DNA of 64,000 nucleotides from Burkholderia sp. BCC0322 (GCF_902833045.1 NZ_CADFDU010000001.1:62001-126000); one strand, 5' to 3'. Shown: positions 36,161 through 46,403, counted from the first letter of the stretch. Made by a program: numbers and translations. The notes: generated by a model not told the origin, from the sequence alone.

Positions 36161-36970
36161 ATGATGAGCAAGATTCCCGCATTCGGCCTCGGTACCTTCC
36201 GCCTGCAAGGCCAGGTTGTCATCGACTCGGTGCGCAATGGTCTCGAAGTCGGCTACCGCGCGATCGACACCGCGCAGATCTACGGCAACGAAGCCGAAGT
36301 CGGCGAAGCGATCGCCGCCTCGGGCGTGGCCCGCGATGACCTGTTCCTCACGACCAAGATCTGGGTCGACAACTACGCGCCGGACAAGCTCGTGCCAAGC
36401 CTCGAGGAAAGCCTGCGCAAGCTGCGCACCGACCATGTCGACCTGACGCTGATCCACTGGCCGGCCCCCGACAACGGCGTCGCGCTCGACACGTTCATGA
36501 CCGCGCTCGCCGATGCGAAGGCGCAGGGCCTCACGCGCCGGATCGGCATCTCGAACTTCAACATCGCACTGACGAAGCAGGCGATCGCGGCCGTCGGCAA
36601 GGATGCGATCGCGACGAACCAGATCGAGCTGAGCCCGTACCTGCAGAACCGCAAGCTCGTCGAGTTCCTGAACGCCGAAGGCATCCACGTCACGTCGTAC
36701 ATGACGCTCGCGTACGGCAAGGTGCTCGGCAATCCGGTGATCGGTGCGATCGCGCGGCGTCACGACGCGACGCCCGCGCAGGTCGCGCTCGCGTGGGCAT
36801 TGCAGCTCGGCTACTCGGTGATCCCGTCGTCGACGAAGCGCGAGAACCTCGCGAGCAACCTGCTCGCGCAGACGCTGCGCCTGACCGACGAAGACATGGC
36901 GCAGATCGCCGCGCTCGAACGCAACGGCCGCGAAGTCGATCCGGCCGGCCTCGCACCGGCGTGGGACTGA
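36161..36970 (+). CDS. dkgB: Aldo/keto reductase, DkgB-like
   Basis: A 269-residue NADPH-dependent reductase of the 2,5-diketo-D-gluconate reductase B type. The tetrad is D36, Y41, K66 and H99 ([23 protein letters not shown]). IGISNFNIA and [14 protein letters not shown] supply cofactor binding at the C-terminal side. Such enzymes reduce 2,5-diketogluconate, methylglyoxal and other carbonyls. A ribosome site (AGGAG) precedes the ATG pair at 36161. It leads a run of three reductase genes on one strand behind a LysR-type operator. Confidence 0.87.
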   Translation: MMSKIPAFGLGTFRLQGQVVIDSVRNGLEVGYRAIDTAQIYGNEAEVGEAIAASGVARDDLFLTTKIWVDNYAPDKLVPSLEESLRKLRTDHVDLTLIHWPAPDNGVALDTFMTALADAKAQGLTRRIGISNFNIALTKQAIAAVGKDAIATNQIELSPYLQNRKLVEFLNAEGIHVTSYMTLAYGKVLGNPVIGAIARRHDATPAQVALAWALQLGYSVIPSSTKRENLASNLLAQTLRLTDEDMAQIAALERNGREVDPAGLAPAWD

Positions 36971-37032
36971 ATGCGCCACGCCTCTTTTGATCCGCCGAGG
37001 CCCGCAGGCCGCGGCACCGACAGGACATCCCC

Positions 37033-38148
37033 ATGACCCAGGACCCGCTTTTTCAACCGCTGCGACTCGGCGCGCTGACGCTGCCGAACCGCATCGTGAT
37101 GCCGCCGATGACGCGCTCGCGCGCGAGCCAGCCCGGCGACGAAGCCAACGAACTGATGGCCGCGTATTACGCGCAGCGCGCGAGCGCCGGCCTGATCGTC
37201 AGCGAAGGCACCTATATCGCACCGCTCGGCAAGGGCTACGCGTGGACGCCCGGCATACACACGCCGTCGCAGGTGGCCGGCTGGCGCAAGGTGACGGAGG
37301 CCGTGCATGCCGCGCACGGCCGCATCTTCGCGCAGCTGTGGCACGTCGGCCGGCTGAGCCACACGAGCCTGCTCGGCGGCCAGCAGCCGGTGTCGTCGTC
37401 GCCGCTGCAGGCGAAAGGCGTGAACGTGTTCGTGGCCGGTGAAGACGGCCGCACGCCGGGCTTCGTGCAGGCGTCCGAGCCGCGCGCGCTGACGATCGAC
37501 GAGATCCGCGAGATCGTCGATCAGTACCGCGCCGCCGCGCGCCACGCGATCGAGGCCGGCTTCGACGGCGTCGAGCTGCACGGCGCGAACGGCTATCTCG
37601 TGAACCAGTTCATCGACTCGAATGCGAACACGCGCACCGACGCGTACGGCGGCTCGCTCGAAAACCGGCTGCGCTTCCTGCGCGAAGTCACGCAGGCGCT
37701 GATCGAAGGCACGGGCGATGCATCGCGCGTCGGCATCCGCCTCGCGCCGCTGACGACGCTGAACGGCTGCGTCGACGACGATCCGGAAGCGACCTACCTC
37801 GCCGCTGCGACGCTGCTCGGCGAACTCGGTGTCGGCTACCTGCACATCGCGGAAGCCGACTGGGACGACGCGCCGCTGATGCCGGTCGCATTCAAGCAGC
37901 AACTGCGCGCCGCGTACCCGGGCGTGCTGATCTACGCTGGCGCATACACCGCCGAGCGCGCGCGCGACGCGATCGCCGCCGGCTGGGCCGACCTCGTCGC
38001 GTTTGGCCGCCCGTTCGTCGCGAACCCCGACCTGCCCGAGCGGCTGCGCACCGGCGCGGCGCTCGCGCCGCACGACCGCGCCACGCTGTTCGGCGGCGGC
38101 GAGCGCGGCCTGACCGACTATCCGACGCTGGCGCAGGCCGCGGCCTGA
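37033..38148 (+). CDS. nemA: Old yellow enzyme family alkene reductase (NemA-like)
   Basis: A 371-residue FMN enzyme. [17 protein letters not shown] is the family start; H183 and N186 with Y188 ([14 protein letters not shown]) bind the substrate oxygen and donate the proton; [20 protein letters not shown] closes the phosphate site. NemA reduces N-ethylmaleimide and other activated alkenes with NADPH. It follows the DkgB-like gene by 62 bases and precedes another aldo/keto reductase by 22, so the three are likely an electrophile-detoxification operon. Confidence 0.9.
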   Translation: MTQDPLFQPLRLGALTLPNRIVMPPMTRSRASQPGDEANELMAAYYAQRASAGLIVSEGTYIAPLGKGYAWTPGIHTPSQVAGWRKVTEAVHAAHGRIFAQLWHVGRLSHTSLLGGQQPVSSSPLQAKGVNVFVAGEDGRTPGFVQASEPRALTIDEIREIVDQYRAAARHAIEAGFDGVELHGANGYLVNQFIDSNANTRTDAYGGSLENRLRFLREVTQALIEGTGDASRVGIRLAPLTTLNGCVDDDPEATYLAAATLLGELGVGYLHIAEADWDDAPLMPVAFKQQLRAAYPGVLIYAGAYTAERARDAIAAGWADLVAFGRPFVANPDLPERLRTGAALAPHDRATLFGGGERGLTDYPTLAQAAA

Positions 38149-38170
38149 GCCGGCATACCCGAGACTGCTC

Positions 38171-39172
38171 ATGAGAATCACGCTCCCTTCCCGCCTGGGT
38201 TTCGGCACCGCGCCGCTGGGCAACATGTACCGGGACATCCCGCACGAAGAGGCGCTGGCCACGGTCGACGCGGCGTGGGAAAGCGGTATCCGCTATTTCG
38301 ACGCCGCGCCGCTGTACGGCGCCGGCCTCGCCGAGCTGCGTCTCGGCGAAGCGCTTGCGGGACGTCCGCGCGACGCGTATTCGCTCGGCACCAAGGTCGG
38401 CCGGCTCGTACTCGACGAACACGAGGACGCGTCGCAACGCGATCTCGGCGAAAAGGGCGGCCTGTTCCGCCACGGGCTGCCGAACAGGATCGTCTACGAC
38501 TACACCGAAGACGGCACGCTGCGCTCGATCGACGCGAGCCTCGAGCGGCTGCGCACCGACCGGCTCGACACCGTGTGGATTCACGATCCGGCCGTCGATT
38601 TTCACGGCGACGCGTGGCGCGACGTGTTCGACGTCGCGATGTCGGGCGCGGCCCGGGCGCTCACGCGGCTGCGCGACGAGAAGGTGATCCGCGGCTGGGG
38701 CCTCGGCGTGAACCGCATCGAGCCGTGCGAACTCGCACTCGAACGCGCGGACCCGGACGGTTTCCTGCTCGCCGGGCGCTACACGCTGCTCGACCATGCA
38801 GGCGCGCTCGAACGGCTGATGCCGGAAAGCGCGGCGCGCGGGCTCGGCATCATCGTGGGCGGCCCGTACAACTCCGGTGTGCTGGCGGGCGGAACCCATT
38901 ACGAGTATCAGCCGGCCACGCAGGCCATGCTCGACCGCGTTGCGCGCATCCGCCAGATCTGCGAACGATTCGGCGTCGATGTCCGCGCGGCGGCGCTGCA
39001 ATTCTCGCTCGCGCACCCGGCCGTCACGGCCGCGATCCCCGGCGCGAGCCGGCCCGATCGCATCGACGACAACCTGCGTCTCGCGGCGGTGTCGATTCCG
39101 TCCGAACTGTGGGATGTGCTGAAGGCCGGGCACCTGATTGCCGCGCATGCACCAACGCCGGCAGGCGCGTAA
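38171..39172 (+). CDS. Aldo/keto reductase of the L-fucose/D-threo-aldose dehydrogenase type
   Basis: A 333-residue reductase. Tetrad residues are D44, Y49, K75 and H138 ([25 protein letters not shown]). The long insertion after K75 ([18 protein letters not shown]) and [14 protein letters not shown] are typical of the aldose 1-dehydrogenase / pyridoxal 4-dehydrogenase branch. [16 protein letters not shown] is the cofactor loop. It closes the operon begun at 36161. The natural substrate is unknown. Confidence 0.85.
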   Translation: MRITLPSRLGFGTAPLGNMYRDIPHEEALATVDAAWESGIRYFDAAPLYGAGLAELRLGEALAGRPRDAYSLGTKVGRLVLDEHEDASQRDLGEKGGLFRHGLPNRIVYDYTEDGTLRSIDASLERLRTDRLDTVWIHDPAVDFHGDAWRDVFDVAMSGAARALTRLRDEKVIRGWGLGVNRIEPCELALERADPDGFLLAGRYTLLDHAGALERLMPESAARGLGIIVGGPYNSGVLAGGTHYEYQPATQAMLDRVARIRQICERFGVDVRAAALQFSLAHPAVTAAIPGASRPDRIDDNLRLAAVSIPSELWDVLKAGHLIAAHAPTPAGA

Positions 39173-39331
39173 TGGCGCGCGGTTGCGTCGCAGCATGCGC
39201 CCGCGCAACCGCGTGCATCCGCGGCGGCTATCGTCGCGATTGCCATTTCCGAATGGCGGCCTGTACGATCGGCGTCTAGCCTTTACGGGATCGACTCCGC
39301 CCCGTGCCCCTGACCTGAAAGGACGCCCGCC

Positions 39332-39853
39332 ATGCCAAGCCGCTCCCCGACACGCGACATGCTGCTGGCCCTCGTAGCCGGCGTTTCATTTGCGGCCTGC
39401 ACGGCGCCAGCGTATGCCGACGCCGGTCTCACGCCGCCCGAACCCGCGACGGCCGTGCTGTCGACCACCGCGACCGGCGTGCAGATCTATGCGTGCGAAT
39501 ACGATCACGACCATCGGCTCGCGTGGACATTCCAGCGCCCGGAGGCGATGCTGTTCGACGCGAGCGGCACGCTCGTGGTCCGGCACGGCGCGGGGCCGTC
39601 GTGGGAAGCGCTCGACGGCAGCCGCATCACCGGCAAGAAACTCGCGGAAGCGCCGAGCGCGCGCGCCGGAAGCATTCCGCAACTCCTGCTCGCCGCGACG
39701 CCGGCCGCAACGGGCGCGACCGGCACGCTCGCCGGCGTGCGCTTCGTGCAGCGGCTCGATACCGTGGGCGGCACACCGCCGGATGCAGGGTGCCCGACCG
39801 AGCATGCGGTCGGCCGCTTCCCGTATTTCGCGCGCTACGTGTTCCTGAAATAA
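39332..39853 (+). CDS. DUF3455 exported protein
   Basis: A 173-residue protein with a signal peptide (LLALVAGVSFAACTAPAYA). The body carries the DUF3455 pattern: GVQIYACEYD, then WTFQRPEAMLFD, HGAGPSWEALDGSRITG, IPQLLLAA, GVRFVQRLDTVGGTPPDAGCP and a closing YFARYVFLK. Function of the family is unknown; it is common in the envelope of proteobacteria and fungi. A possible lipobox (SFAAC) could make it a lipoprotein. It stands alone. Confidence 0.8.
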   Translation: MPSRSPTRDMLLALVAGVSFAACTAPAYADAGLTPPEPATAVLSTTATGVQIYACEYDHDHRLAWTFQRPEAMLFDASGTLVVRHGAGPSWEALDGSRITGKKLAEAPSARAGSIPQLLLAATPAATGATGTLAGVRFVQRLDTVGGTPPDAGCPTEHAVGRFPYFARYVFLK

Positions 39854-39970
39854 CGCACGACGGCGCTCGACGCGCCGGGCACCGTCGCGGTGGTGTCCGA
39901 CATGCGACGGATTGATCAGTCATCCTATCCTTGATCAACGGATGCAACCGGCATTCAGGTCGCGCTGCGC

Positions 39971-40636
39971 TCAGCCGATCCGCATCGACAGCTCGACATC
40001 GCCGCCAAACGGAACCGACAGATAGCCGTTCTCCAGCGAGCGCACGTAAGCGAGATAGTCGGGGCTGTATTCGGCATTGTCGGCAACGACGAACGCACCG
40101 GGCCGCAACCGCTGCTCGACGAGTGCAAGGACCTCGGGATACAGCGCCTTCGCACCGTCGAGCAGCAACAGGTCGACCGAATCCGGTAAATCGGCGGCCA
40201 GCGTGCGCAGCGCATCGCCCTCGCGAATCTCCACGAGATCGGCAAGCCCTGCCGCACTCAGGTTCGCCCGCGCCCGCACGACCTTCGACGGCTCGAATTC
40301 GCTCGTGATCAGCCGGCCCCCGCCGTTGTCGCGCAGCGCGGCCGCCAGATGCAGCGTCGAAATGCCGAACGACGTACCGAATTCGACGATCGACTGCGCA
40401 CCGCCGCTGCGCGCGAGCATGTACAGCAGCATGCCCGTCTCGCGGGACACGGCAAGCGGATAGTCCTTCAGGCGCGCATACAGATCGGTGTAGTCGGTCT
40501 TGCTGCGCATCAGCCGCGCTTGCTCGTCGCGCGACAGGCGGGCGAAGTCCGGGCTCGTCGCGGGCGACGCGGCGTCGGCTTCGTCGAACAGGCGGGCCAG
40601 CAGCGAAGCCAGCGGGTCGAGCGTCAGGGTGGTCAT
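39971..40636 (-). CDS. SAM-dependent O-methyltransferase (class I, catechol-type)
   Basis: A 221-residue methyltransferase. AQSIVEFGTSFGISTLHLAAAL is motif I, RLITSEFEPSKVVRARANL motif II, IREGDALRTL motif III, and VDLLLLDGAKALYPEVL the DxxK-like metal region of the O-methyltransferase 3 family. The acceptor is unknown. It is divergent from a TetR gene, which probably represses it through the inverted repeat at 40681-40698. Confidence 0.82.
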   Translation of the reverse strand: MTTLTLDPLASLLARLFDEADAASPATSPDFARLSRDEQARLMRSKTDYTDLYARLKDYPLAVSRETGMLLYMLARSGGAQSIVEFGTSFGISTLHLAAALRDNGGGRLITSEFEPSKVVRARANLSAAGLADLVEIREGDALRTLAADLPDSVDLLLLDGAKALYPEVLALVEQRLRPGAFVVADNAEYSPDYLAYVRSLENGYLSVPFGGDVELSMRIG

Positions 40637-40680
40637 GCGAATCTCCGGGTTCGGGTTGAGTGCGTCGTTGCACCCGATTA

Positions 40681-40698
40681 GAATATGACGAAGTATTC
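40681..40698. promoter_or_regulatory. Inverted repeat in the O-methyltransferase/TetR gap
   Basis: GAATA-N8-TATTC, 44 bases before the methyltransferase start and 32 bases before the TetR start. Candidate TetR operator controlling both genes. Confidence 0.4.
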
Positions 40699-40729
40699 AG
40701 GTTTTACTATTCGCATTGGCACATCGCTC

Positions 40730-41362
40730 ATGACCGACCGCCCGAACACCCGGATTGCCACGCGCAAACAGCCTCGGCAGGCCCGCTCCACCCGGCTCGT
40801 CGAGGACGTCCTGCAGGCCGCTGTTCAGGTTTTGGCGAGCGAAGGCGCGCAGCGCTTCACGATGGCGCGGGTCGCGGAACGCGCCGGCGTGAGCGTCGGC
40901 TCGCTGTACCAGTACTTCCCGAACAAGGCGGCCGTACTGTTCCGGCTGCAGCACGACGAGTGGCGGCAGACGGCCGAGATGCTGCGCGGGATGCTGGAGG
41001 ACGTGAACCGGACGCCGCCCGAGCGGCTGCGCACGGCCGTTCACGCGTTCATCCGCTCGGAATGCGACGAGGCGCGGATGCGCATCGCGCTCGACGACGC
41101 CGCGCCGCTCTATCGCGACGCGCCCGAGGCGCAGGAAGCCAAGGCGGCCGGCAACCGCATCTTCCAGGCGTTCATGCGGGAGGCGCTGCCGAATGCGCCG
41201 GCGGCCACGCGCGCGCTCGCGTGCGACCTGATCACCACCACGCTCACCACGGCGGGCAAGGCGTTTTCGGAAAGCGCGCGCTCGCCCGACGAAATCGACG
41301 CATATTCGAACGCGATGGCCGACATGTTCTGCGCCTATCTCGACCATCTCGCGCACCATTGA
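40730..41362 (+). CDS. TetR family transcriptional regulator
   Basis: A 210-residue TetR protein. Helix-turn-helix residues about 35-65 read RFTMARVAERAGVSVGSLYQYFPNKAAVL. The C-terminal domain contains CDLITTTLTTAGKAFSE and ends with a helix. The ATG at 40730 begins the conserved lead (TDRPNTRIATRKQPRQARS); an earlier ATG at 40685 lies inside the inverted repeat. It is divergent from an O-methyltransferase gene, its likely target. Confidence 0.85.
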   Translation: MTDRPNTRIATRKQPRQARSTRLVEDVLQAAVQVLASEGAQRFTMARVAERAGVSVGSLYQYFPNKAAVLFRLQHDEWRQTAEMLRGMLEDVNRTPPERLRTAVHAFIRSECDEARMRIALDDAAPLYRDAPEAQEAKAAGNRIFQAFMREALPNAPAATRALACDLITTTLTTAGKAFSESARSPDEIDAYSNAMADMFCAYLDHLAHH

Positions 41363-41889
41363 GGCCGGGGCGACGACGAGAACCGCCCGCGCGATGGCGA
41401 TATCGTCCGGATGCAGGTTGCGCGTGGCGTCGAACGCCGTCCCCGGCTCCCGTTTCCACCGGCCTGCCCGGCTGCCATGCAAGACATTTGTAATTTTCGA
41501 TGCCTCCCCCGCTTCCCCCCACCCCGTCGACCCCGCATTCAAATAATCGCCTTAACGGATTCGAACTAGGCGTATACACGCGTGTCGTCACGACGGAGCC
41601 CCGTTGCACGCCGATATAAGCGCTGAGACATGCGCTGCATGCTCATCCCCCAATGGGACGTGATGGGCGGTTCGCCTAACCTTCGCTACGGCAAAGCGCA
41701 CGTGACGGGGTCGACACCATAACGCGTCGCACGACGCGACACCCTCGCGATCGTTTCGATTCGCACGTAACGACACGGATCACGCGTCATTCGTCCCCAC
41801 GACGTTGCCGACAATCCCAACTAGATACGAGACACCCTGACGACGGCTCGCTACGGGCCGTTTCAGCATGCTGATAAAGGAGCAAGCTC
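41363..41889. other. 527-base leader region upstream of the purine permease
   Basis: No convincing gene lies here. The last 80 bases fold into competing hairpins next to the permease ribosome site (listed separately). The first 120 bases keep a coding-like composition on the minus strand but no recognisable product. Confidence 0.5.
41837..41882 (+). promoter_or_regulatory. Candidate structured leader controlling the purine permease
   Basis: Hairpin A pairs CTGA (41837-41840) and ACGGCTC with GGGCCGT and TCAG (41863-41866). Hairpin B is the perfect 12-base palindrome TCAGCATGCTGA (41863-41874). The two share TCAG and cannot form together, and hairpin B ends one base before the ribosome site AAAGGAG (41876-41882). 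This layout suits a translational switch. A purine- or xanthine-responsive element is conceivable because the gene is a purine permease, but no known consensus was identified. Confidence 0.35.
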
Positions 41890-43278
41890 ATGAGTGATAC
41901 CCCGGTGCAGCCGACGGTCGGCGTCGGCGCGGAAGAAACTGACTTTGGCACCAAGGGAGTCATCGACCGGTACTTCGGCATTTCGTCGCGCGGCAGCACG
42001 CAGCGCCGCGAGATCATTGCCGGCGTCACGACCTTCCTCGCGATGGTCTATTCCGTGTTCGTCGTTCCCGGCATGTTCGGCAAGGCCGGCTTCGACACGA
42101 GTGCCGTGTTCGTCGCGGTCTGCCTCACCACCGCGTTCGGTTCGCTGCTGATGGGCCTGTGGGCGAAGCTGCCGATCGCGATCGGCTGCGCGATCTCGCT
42201 GACCGCGTTCACCGCGTTCGGCCTCGTGCTCGGCAAGGGGCTGTCGCCGACGGTCGCGCTCGGCGCCGTGTTCCTGATGGGCCTCGTGTTCACCGGCATT
42301 TCCGTCACCGGCGTGCGTTCGTGGATTTTGCGCAACCTGCCCGCGGGCGTCGCGCACGGCACCGGGATCGGCATCGGCCTGTTCCTGCTGCTGATCGCAT
42401 CGAACGACGTCGGCCTCGTGATCAAGAACCCGGGCGCCGGCCTGCCGGTCTCGCTCGGCCAGATCACCGCGTTCCCGGTGATCATGTCGGTCATCGGCCT
42501 CGCCGCGATCTTCGGCCTCGAAAAGCGTCGCGTGCCGGGCGGCATCCTGCTCGTCGTGATCGCGATCTCGGTGTTCGGCCTGATCTTCGATCCGAACGTG
42601 AAGTACCACGGCATCTTCGCGCTGCCGTCGCTGAGCGCACCGGGCCATGCGTCGCTGATCGGCGCGATGGACATCAAGGGTGCGCTGTCGATGGCCGTGC
42701 TGCCGAGCGTGCTCGCGCTGGTGATGACCGCCGTGTTCGACGCGACGGGCACGATCCGCGCAGTTGCGGGGCAGGCCGGCCAGCTCGACGAGAACGGTCG
42801 CATCATCAACGGCGGCCGTGCGCTGACCGCCGATTCGCTCAGCTCGATCTTCTCCGGCATCCTCGGCGGCGCGCCGGCGGCGGCCTACATCGAGTCGAGC
42901 GTCGGCGTGGCCGCGGGCGCGAAGACGGGCCTCGCGGCCGCCGTGGTCGGCCTGCTGTTCCTCGTCGTGATGTTCTTCTCGCCGCTCGCGGGCCTCGTGC
43001 CGTCGTACGCCACGGCACCGGCGCTGATGTACGTCGGCCTGCTGATGCTCGGCAGCGTGAGCAAGCTGCACATGGACGACATGGTCGACGCGATGTCGGG
43101 CCTCGTGTGCGCGGTGTTCATCGTACTGACCGCGAACATCGTGACGGGCATCATGCTCGGCTTCTCGACGCTCGTGATCGGGCGCATCGCCAGCGGCGAA
43201 TTCCGCAAGCTCAACGTCGGCACCGTGCTCATCGCGGCCGTGCTCGTCACGTTCTATCTCGGCGGCTGGGCGATCTGA
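41890..43278 (+). CDS. NCS2 family adenine/guanine/hypoxanthine permease (AzgA-like)
   Basis: A 462-residue membrane protein with about 13 helices. [38 protein letters not shown] is the characteristic AzgA/PbuG start; [28 protein letters not shown] contains the NCS2 substrate-binding ESSVG motif, and [27 protein letters not shown] is the helix with the conserved FDATGT. It imports purine bases by proton symport. The strong AAAGGAG ribosome site lies behind a structured leader. Confidence 0.93.
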   Translation: MSDTPVQPTVGVGAEETDFGTKGVIDRYFGISSRGSTQRREIIAGVTTFLAMVYSVFVVPGMFGKAGFDTSAVFVAVCLTTAFGSLLMGLWAKLPIAIGCAISLTAFTAFGLVLGKGLSPTVALGAVFLMGLVFTGISVTGVRSWILRNLPAGVAHGTGIGIGLFLLLIASNDVGLVIKNPGAGLPVSLGQITAFPVIMSVIGLAAIFGLEKRRVPGGILLVVIAISVFGLIFDPNVKYHGIFALPSLSAPGHASLIGAMDIKGALSMAVLPSVLALVMTAVFDATGTIRAVAGQAGQLDENGRIINGGRALTADSLSSIFSGILGGAPAAAYIESSVGVAAGAKTGLAAAVVGLLFLVVMFFSPLAGLVPSYATAPALMYVGLLMLGSVSKLHMDDMVDAMSGLVCAVFIVLTANIVTGIMLGFSTLVIGRIASGEFRKLNVGTVLIAAVLVTFYLGGWAI

Positions 43279-43488
43279 CCGCGAATCGTGCGCGACGTCG
43301 CCAGCAGAAGGACGGCGCGCATCGGGACGACATCGTCTCCTCCACTATCGTCGTTGATGGTCTCCGGGCCTGCGAACGCAAGTTTCCGGGCTTTTTTTGT
43401 TGATGCGCGCAGCGCGCGCGCATTGCGTAAACGGCGCGCGCGAATCCGCACCCGGTGCTACGATCGCACTTTGCCTTCAGGAGCCCCC

Positions 43489-44082
43489 ATGGACGCGCTC
43501 GGCATCGTCTCCGAATCGAGCACCCGGACCTCGGCGCGCAAGCCGCCGTTCATCCCGTCGTTCGGCTTCCATGAAGTGCACGAATCGAGGCCGATCGATG
43601 CCGCGCCGGCGCGCATCATCGACACGGTCTCCACGCTCGACATGCGCACGGATCCGGTCGTCGATGCGCTGCTCAACGTCCGCGAATTCCCGGCAACCGT
43701 TGCCGCATCGCTGCGCCACGGCACCCCGCGAGTCGAACGCGAACGCTTCGGCCTCCACGCATTCACGCTGCTGCATCGCGACGAAACGTCGCTGTCGCTC
43801 GGCCTGATCGGCCGCTTCTGGCGTCCCGACCTCGGCGTGCTCAAGATCGCCGACGCGGCGGCGTTCGTGCAGCACGACGACCCGCGCGATGCGAAGCTGG
43901 TGCTGTGCTTCGAAGTCGTCGGGCTCGCGTCGGGCGCGCACCTGCTGCGCACCGAAACCTTCGTGCATTGCCCGACCGCCCGCACGCGGCTGCTGTTCAT
44001 GCCGTACTGGCTCGCGATCCGGATGGCGAGCGGCTGGATTCGGCGCCGCACGCTGACGGCGGTCGAGATGGCGCTGGCGTAG
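43489..44082 (+). CDS. Conserved protein of unknown function (DUF2867/SRPBCC-like)
   Basis: A 197-residue soluble protein without signal or membrane segment. GLIGRFWRPDLGVLKIADAAAFV in the middle and LLRTETFVHC plus YWLAIRMASGWIRRRTL at the end form a pattern I associate with DUF2867- or SRPBCC-like hydrophobic-ligand proteins; this is tentative. CAGGAG lies 7 bases before the ATG at 43489. The last helix is basic and could touch membranes. No functional neighbour helps. Confidence 0.6.
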   Translation: MDALGIVSESSTRTSARKPPFIPSFGFHEVHESRPIDAAPARIIDTVSTLDMRTDPVVDALLNVREFPATVAASLRHGTPRVERERFGLHAFTLLHRDETSLSLGLIGRFWRPDLGVLKIADAAAFVQHDDPRDAKLVLCFEVVGLASGAHLLRTETFVHCPTARTRLLFMPYWLAIRMASGWIRRRTLTAVEMALA

Positions 44083-44123
44083 CGACTGCCTCTGCCGATG
44101 GCCGATTCGCACCGGCCTGCACA

Positions 44124-44414
44124 TCAAAACGACTTGATCACGACGAACTCGACGACGATTGCCGTCGCAATCACGACCGCCCCTGCCGCCTGCCCGAGCC
44201 AGGGCGCCGGCGCGACGACGAGATCGTCGCGCTCCATGCGCCGCAGCGTGCCGGCCAGCATCCCGTGCAGCACCGACCGCGCGACGAAGACCGCGAGCTT
44301 CAACGAAAGCCACGCAGCGCCCCGGCTCGCGATACGTCACCCCCGTGGCGCAAACCATGCGCACGCAACCGTCAGGATCGCTACAGAATGCCGCCATACC
44401 TCGTCGCCCGCCAC
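44124..44414 (-). pseudogene. Broken small membrane protein gene
   Basis: On the minus strand a GTG at 44414 opens a frame reading VAGDEVWRHSVAILTVACAW, meets TGA at 44337-44339, and continues in the same frame as AAWLSLKLAVFVARSVLHGM, then a basic loop and AVVIATAIVVEFVVIKSF before the true stop at 44124. The two hydrophobic helices and the final VIKSF resemble the tail of CopD/HemJ-like membrane proteins (usually ending VVVKPF). The single in-frame stop and missing N-terminal part indicate a pseudogene. It fills the gap between the unknown gene and a LysR gene. Confidence 0.45.
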
Positions 44415-44440
44415 AGAATCACGCTAACCCGACCCGACCG

Positions 44441-45361
44441 ATGACCCGCATCCGCAATCCCCTGAACATCGCGCAGCTCCAGGCGTTCGTCTCCGCCGCG
44501 CATCTCAAGAGCCTGCGCGCCGCCGCGCGCGAACTCGGCGTCACGCAGCCCGCGATCACGCATACGATCCGCGAGCTCGAAACCGCGCTCAACGCGGAGC
44601 TGCTCGCGCGCAGCGTGCGCGGCGTCGAGCTGACCGCGTGCGGCCAGGCGCTGCTGCCGCGCGCCGAGCAGCTGCTCGGCGACATCCGCCGCACGGTCGA
44701 GGCCGTCGAGCAGGTGAAAGGCGAGATGTCGGGGCGCGTCGCGGTCGGCACGATGCCGTCGATCGCGCTGACGGCGCTGCCGCACGCAGTGACGGCGTTC
44801 CGCCGGACGATGCCGAACGTCAGCCTGCATCTGGTGGAAGTGACGGTGCCCGACGCGCTCACGCAGTTGCGCAACGGCACGCTCGACGTCGCTGCAATGC
44901 ACCATGTGCCCGCGCTCGACCGCGACTTCACGCAATCGCCGCTGCTGTCGACCGAATTCTCCATCGTGATGCGCGAAGGCCACCCGCTTGCGCATGCGCG
45001 CCGGTTAGAGGAATTGCTCGACGCCGAGTGGATCGTCACCGTCGGCGCCGAGCAGTTTCCGCACAGCGTGATGGTCGGGATGTTCGAGGCGCGCGGGCTG
45101 CCGCTGCCGAAGCGCCTGCTGCGATCGCCGATGTCGTTCGCGGTGACGCTCGGGCTCGTCGCGCGCTCGGACGTGATCGGCTGCTTCACGCGCCCGCTCG
45201 CCGCGATGGTCGCGCCGCTCGGCATCCGCACGGCCGAACTCGAGGAAAGCATGCCGCGCTTCGACCTGTCGATCATCTCGCGGCGCGACCTGCTGCCCAC
45301 GCCGGCCGTCACGCAATTCATCACGTGCCTGCAGCGCGCGGTCAACGAAACGCTCGGCTGA
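44441..45361 (+). CDS. LysR family regulator of the binding protein/deacylase module (copy 2)
   Basis: A 306-residue LysR protein. Helix-turn-helix LNIAQLQAFVSAAHLKSLRAAARELGVTQPAITHTIRELE; effector domain from SGRVAVGTMPSIALTALP to VNETLG. Same length as the LysR at 25521-26441 and similar in its recognition helix neighbourhood. Here it lies upstream of, and on the same strand as, the binding protein gene at 45587, unlike copy 1, which is divergent. It probably controls the module in response to an amino acid or its acyl derivative. Confidence 0.87.
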   Translation: MTRIRNPLNIAQLQAFVSAAHLKSLRAAARELGVTQPAITHTIRELETALNAELLARSVRGVELTACGQALLPRAEQLLGDIRRTVEAVEQVKGEMSGRVAVGTMPSIALTALPHAVTAFRRTMPNVSLHLVEVTVPDALTQLRNGTLDVAAMHHVPALDRDFTQSPLLSTEFSIVMREGHPLAHARRLEELLDAEWIVTVGAEQFPHSVMVGMFEARGLPLPKRLLRSPMSFAVTLGLVARSDVIGCFTRPLAAMVAPLGIRTAELEESMPRFDLSIISRRDLLPTPAVTQFITCLQRAVNETLG

Positions 45362-45586
45362 ATCGTTCCTGTGTCTGAAACGGCGGCACCCCCGCGCGCC
45401 GCCGCCGGGCCCGGTATCGGGGCTTGTCCTAGGCGCCCTGCCGGTATTTTGTCTTGATAATCTTGCGCACGTCGCACGCCCGCATCGGGTGGGCGAAACG
45501 GACAGCCTGTCGCGAAGCCGCGCCGGGCCGAAGGCTTACGGCGCGGCACAACCGCGCACCCATCGAACAAAACGAGGAGTCACCGA

Positions 45587-46369
45587 GTGAAAAAGATTCT
45601 TGCGGCTGTGACCGTAGCCCTGCTCGCCGTATCGGCAGGCACCGCGTATGCGAAGGACTGGACGACCGTGCGGTTCGGCGTCGACGCAAGCTACCCGCCT
45701 TTCGAATCGAAAGGCGCTGACGGCAAGGTGGTCGGGTTCGACGTCGACCTCGGCAACGAAATCTGCCGCCGCATGAACGCGAAGTGCGTGTGGATCGAAA
45801 ACGACTTCGACGGCATGATTCCGGCACTGAAGGCCCGCAAGTTCGACGGCGTGCTGTCGTCGATGTCGATGACGCCGGCGCGCGAGGAACAGATCGCCTT
45901 CTCGGCGAAACTGTTCAACACGCCGACGCGCCTCGTCGCGAAGAAGGGCGCCGGCCTGATGCCGACGGCCGAATCGCTGAAGGGCAAGTCGGTCGGCGTC
46001 GAGCAGGGCACGATCCAGGAAACCTATGCGAAGACTTACTGGGCCTCGAAGGGCGTGAACGTCGTGCCTTACCAGAACCAGGACCAGGTCTACGCCGACC
46101 TGATCTCGGGCCGTCTGGACGGCGCGCTGCAGGACGCGGTGCAGGCTGAAATCGGCTTCCTGAAGACCCCGCGCGGCGCGAACTTCGATTTCGCCGGCAA
46201 GGACATCGACGATCCGAAGACGCTCGGCAACGGCGCCGGCATCGGCCTGCGCAAGGAAGACACCGACCTGAAGGCGAAGATCGACGGCGCGATCGCCGGC
46301 ATGCGCAAAGACGGCACGTACGACAAGATCGCGAAGAAGTACTTCGATTTCGACGTCTACGGCAAGTAA
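45587..46369 (+). CDS. Basic amino acid ABC transporter substrate-binding protein (copy 2)
   Basis: A 260-residue ArgT/HisJ-type periplasmic protein. It uses a GTG start at 45587 with GAGGAG 8-13 bases upstream, and has a signal peptide (MKKILAAVTVALLAVSAGTAYA). RFGVDASYPPFESKGADGKVVGFDVDLGNEICRR and FDGMIPALKARKFDGVLSSMSMT align closely with copy 1. It ends KKYFDFDVYGK. As with copy 1, no permease or ATPase gene is adjacent. A terminator follows directly, so it is probably expressed above the deacylase gene. Confidence 0.9.
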   Translation: MKKILAAVTVALLAVSAGTAYAKDWTTVRFGVDASYPPFESKGADGKVVGFDVDLGNEICRRMNAKCVWIENDFDGMIPALKARKFDGVLSSMSMTPAREEQIAFSAKLFNTPTRLVAKKGAGLMPTAESLKGKSVGVEQGTIQETYAKTYWASKGVNVVPYQNQDQVYADLISGRLDGALQDAVQAEIGFLKTPRGANFDFAGKDIDDPKTLGNGAGIGLRKEDTDLKAKIDGAIAGMRKDGTYDKIAKKYFDFDVYGK

Positions 46370-46403
46370 TCCGCCAGCGAAGGCACGCTTCGCTTCGGCA
46401 CGA

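Noticed and set aside
41363-41480. Coding-like minus-strand sequence after the TetR gene
   Set aside because: It is continuous with an antisense frame through TetR and shows no identifiable product; composition alone is not enough.
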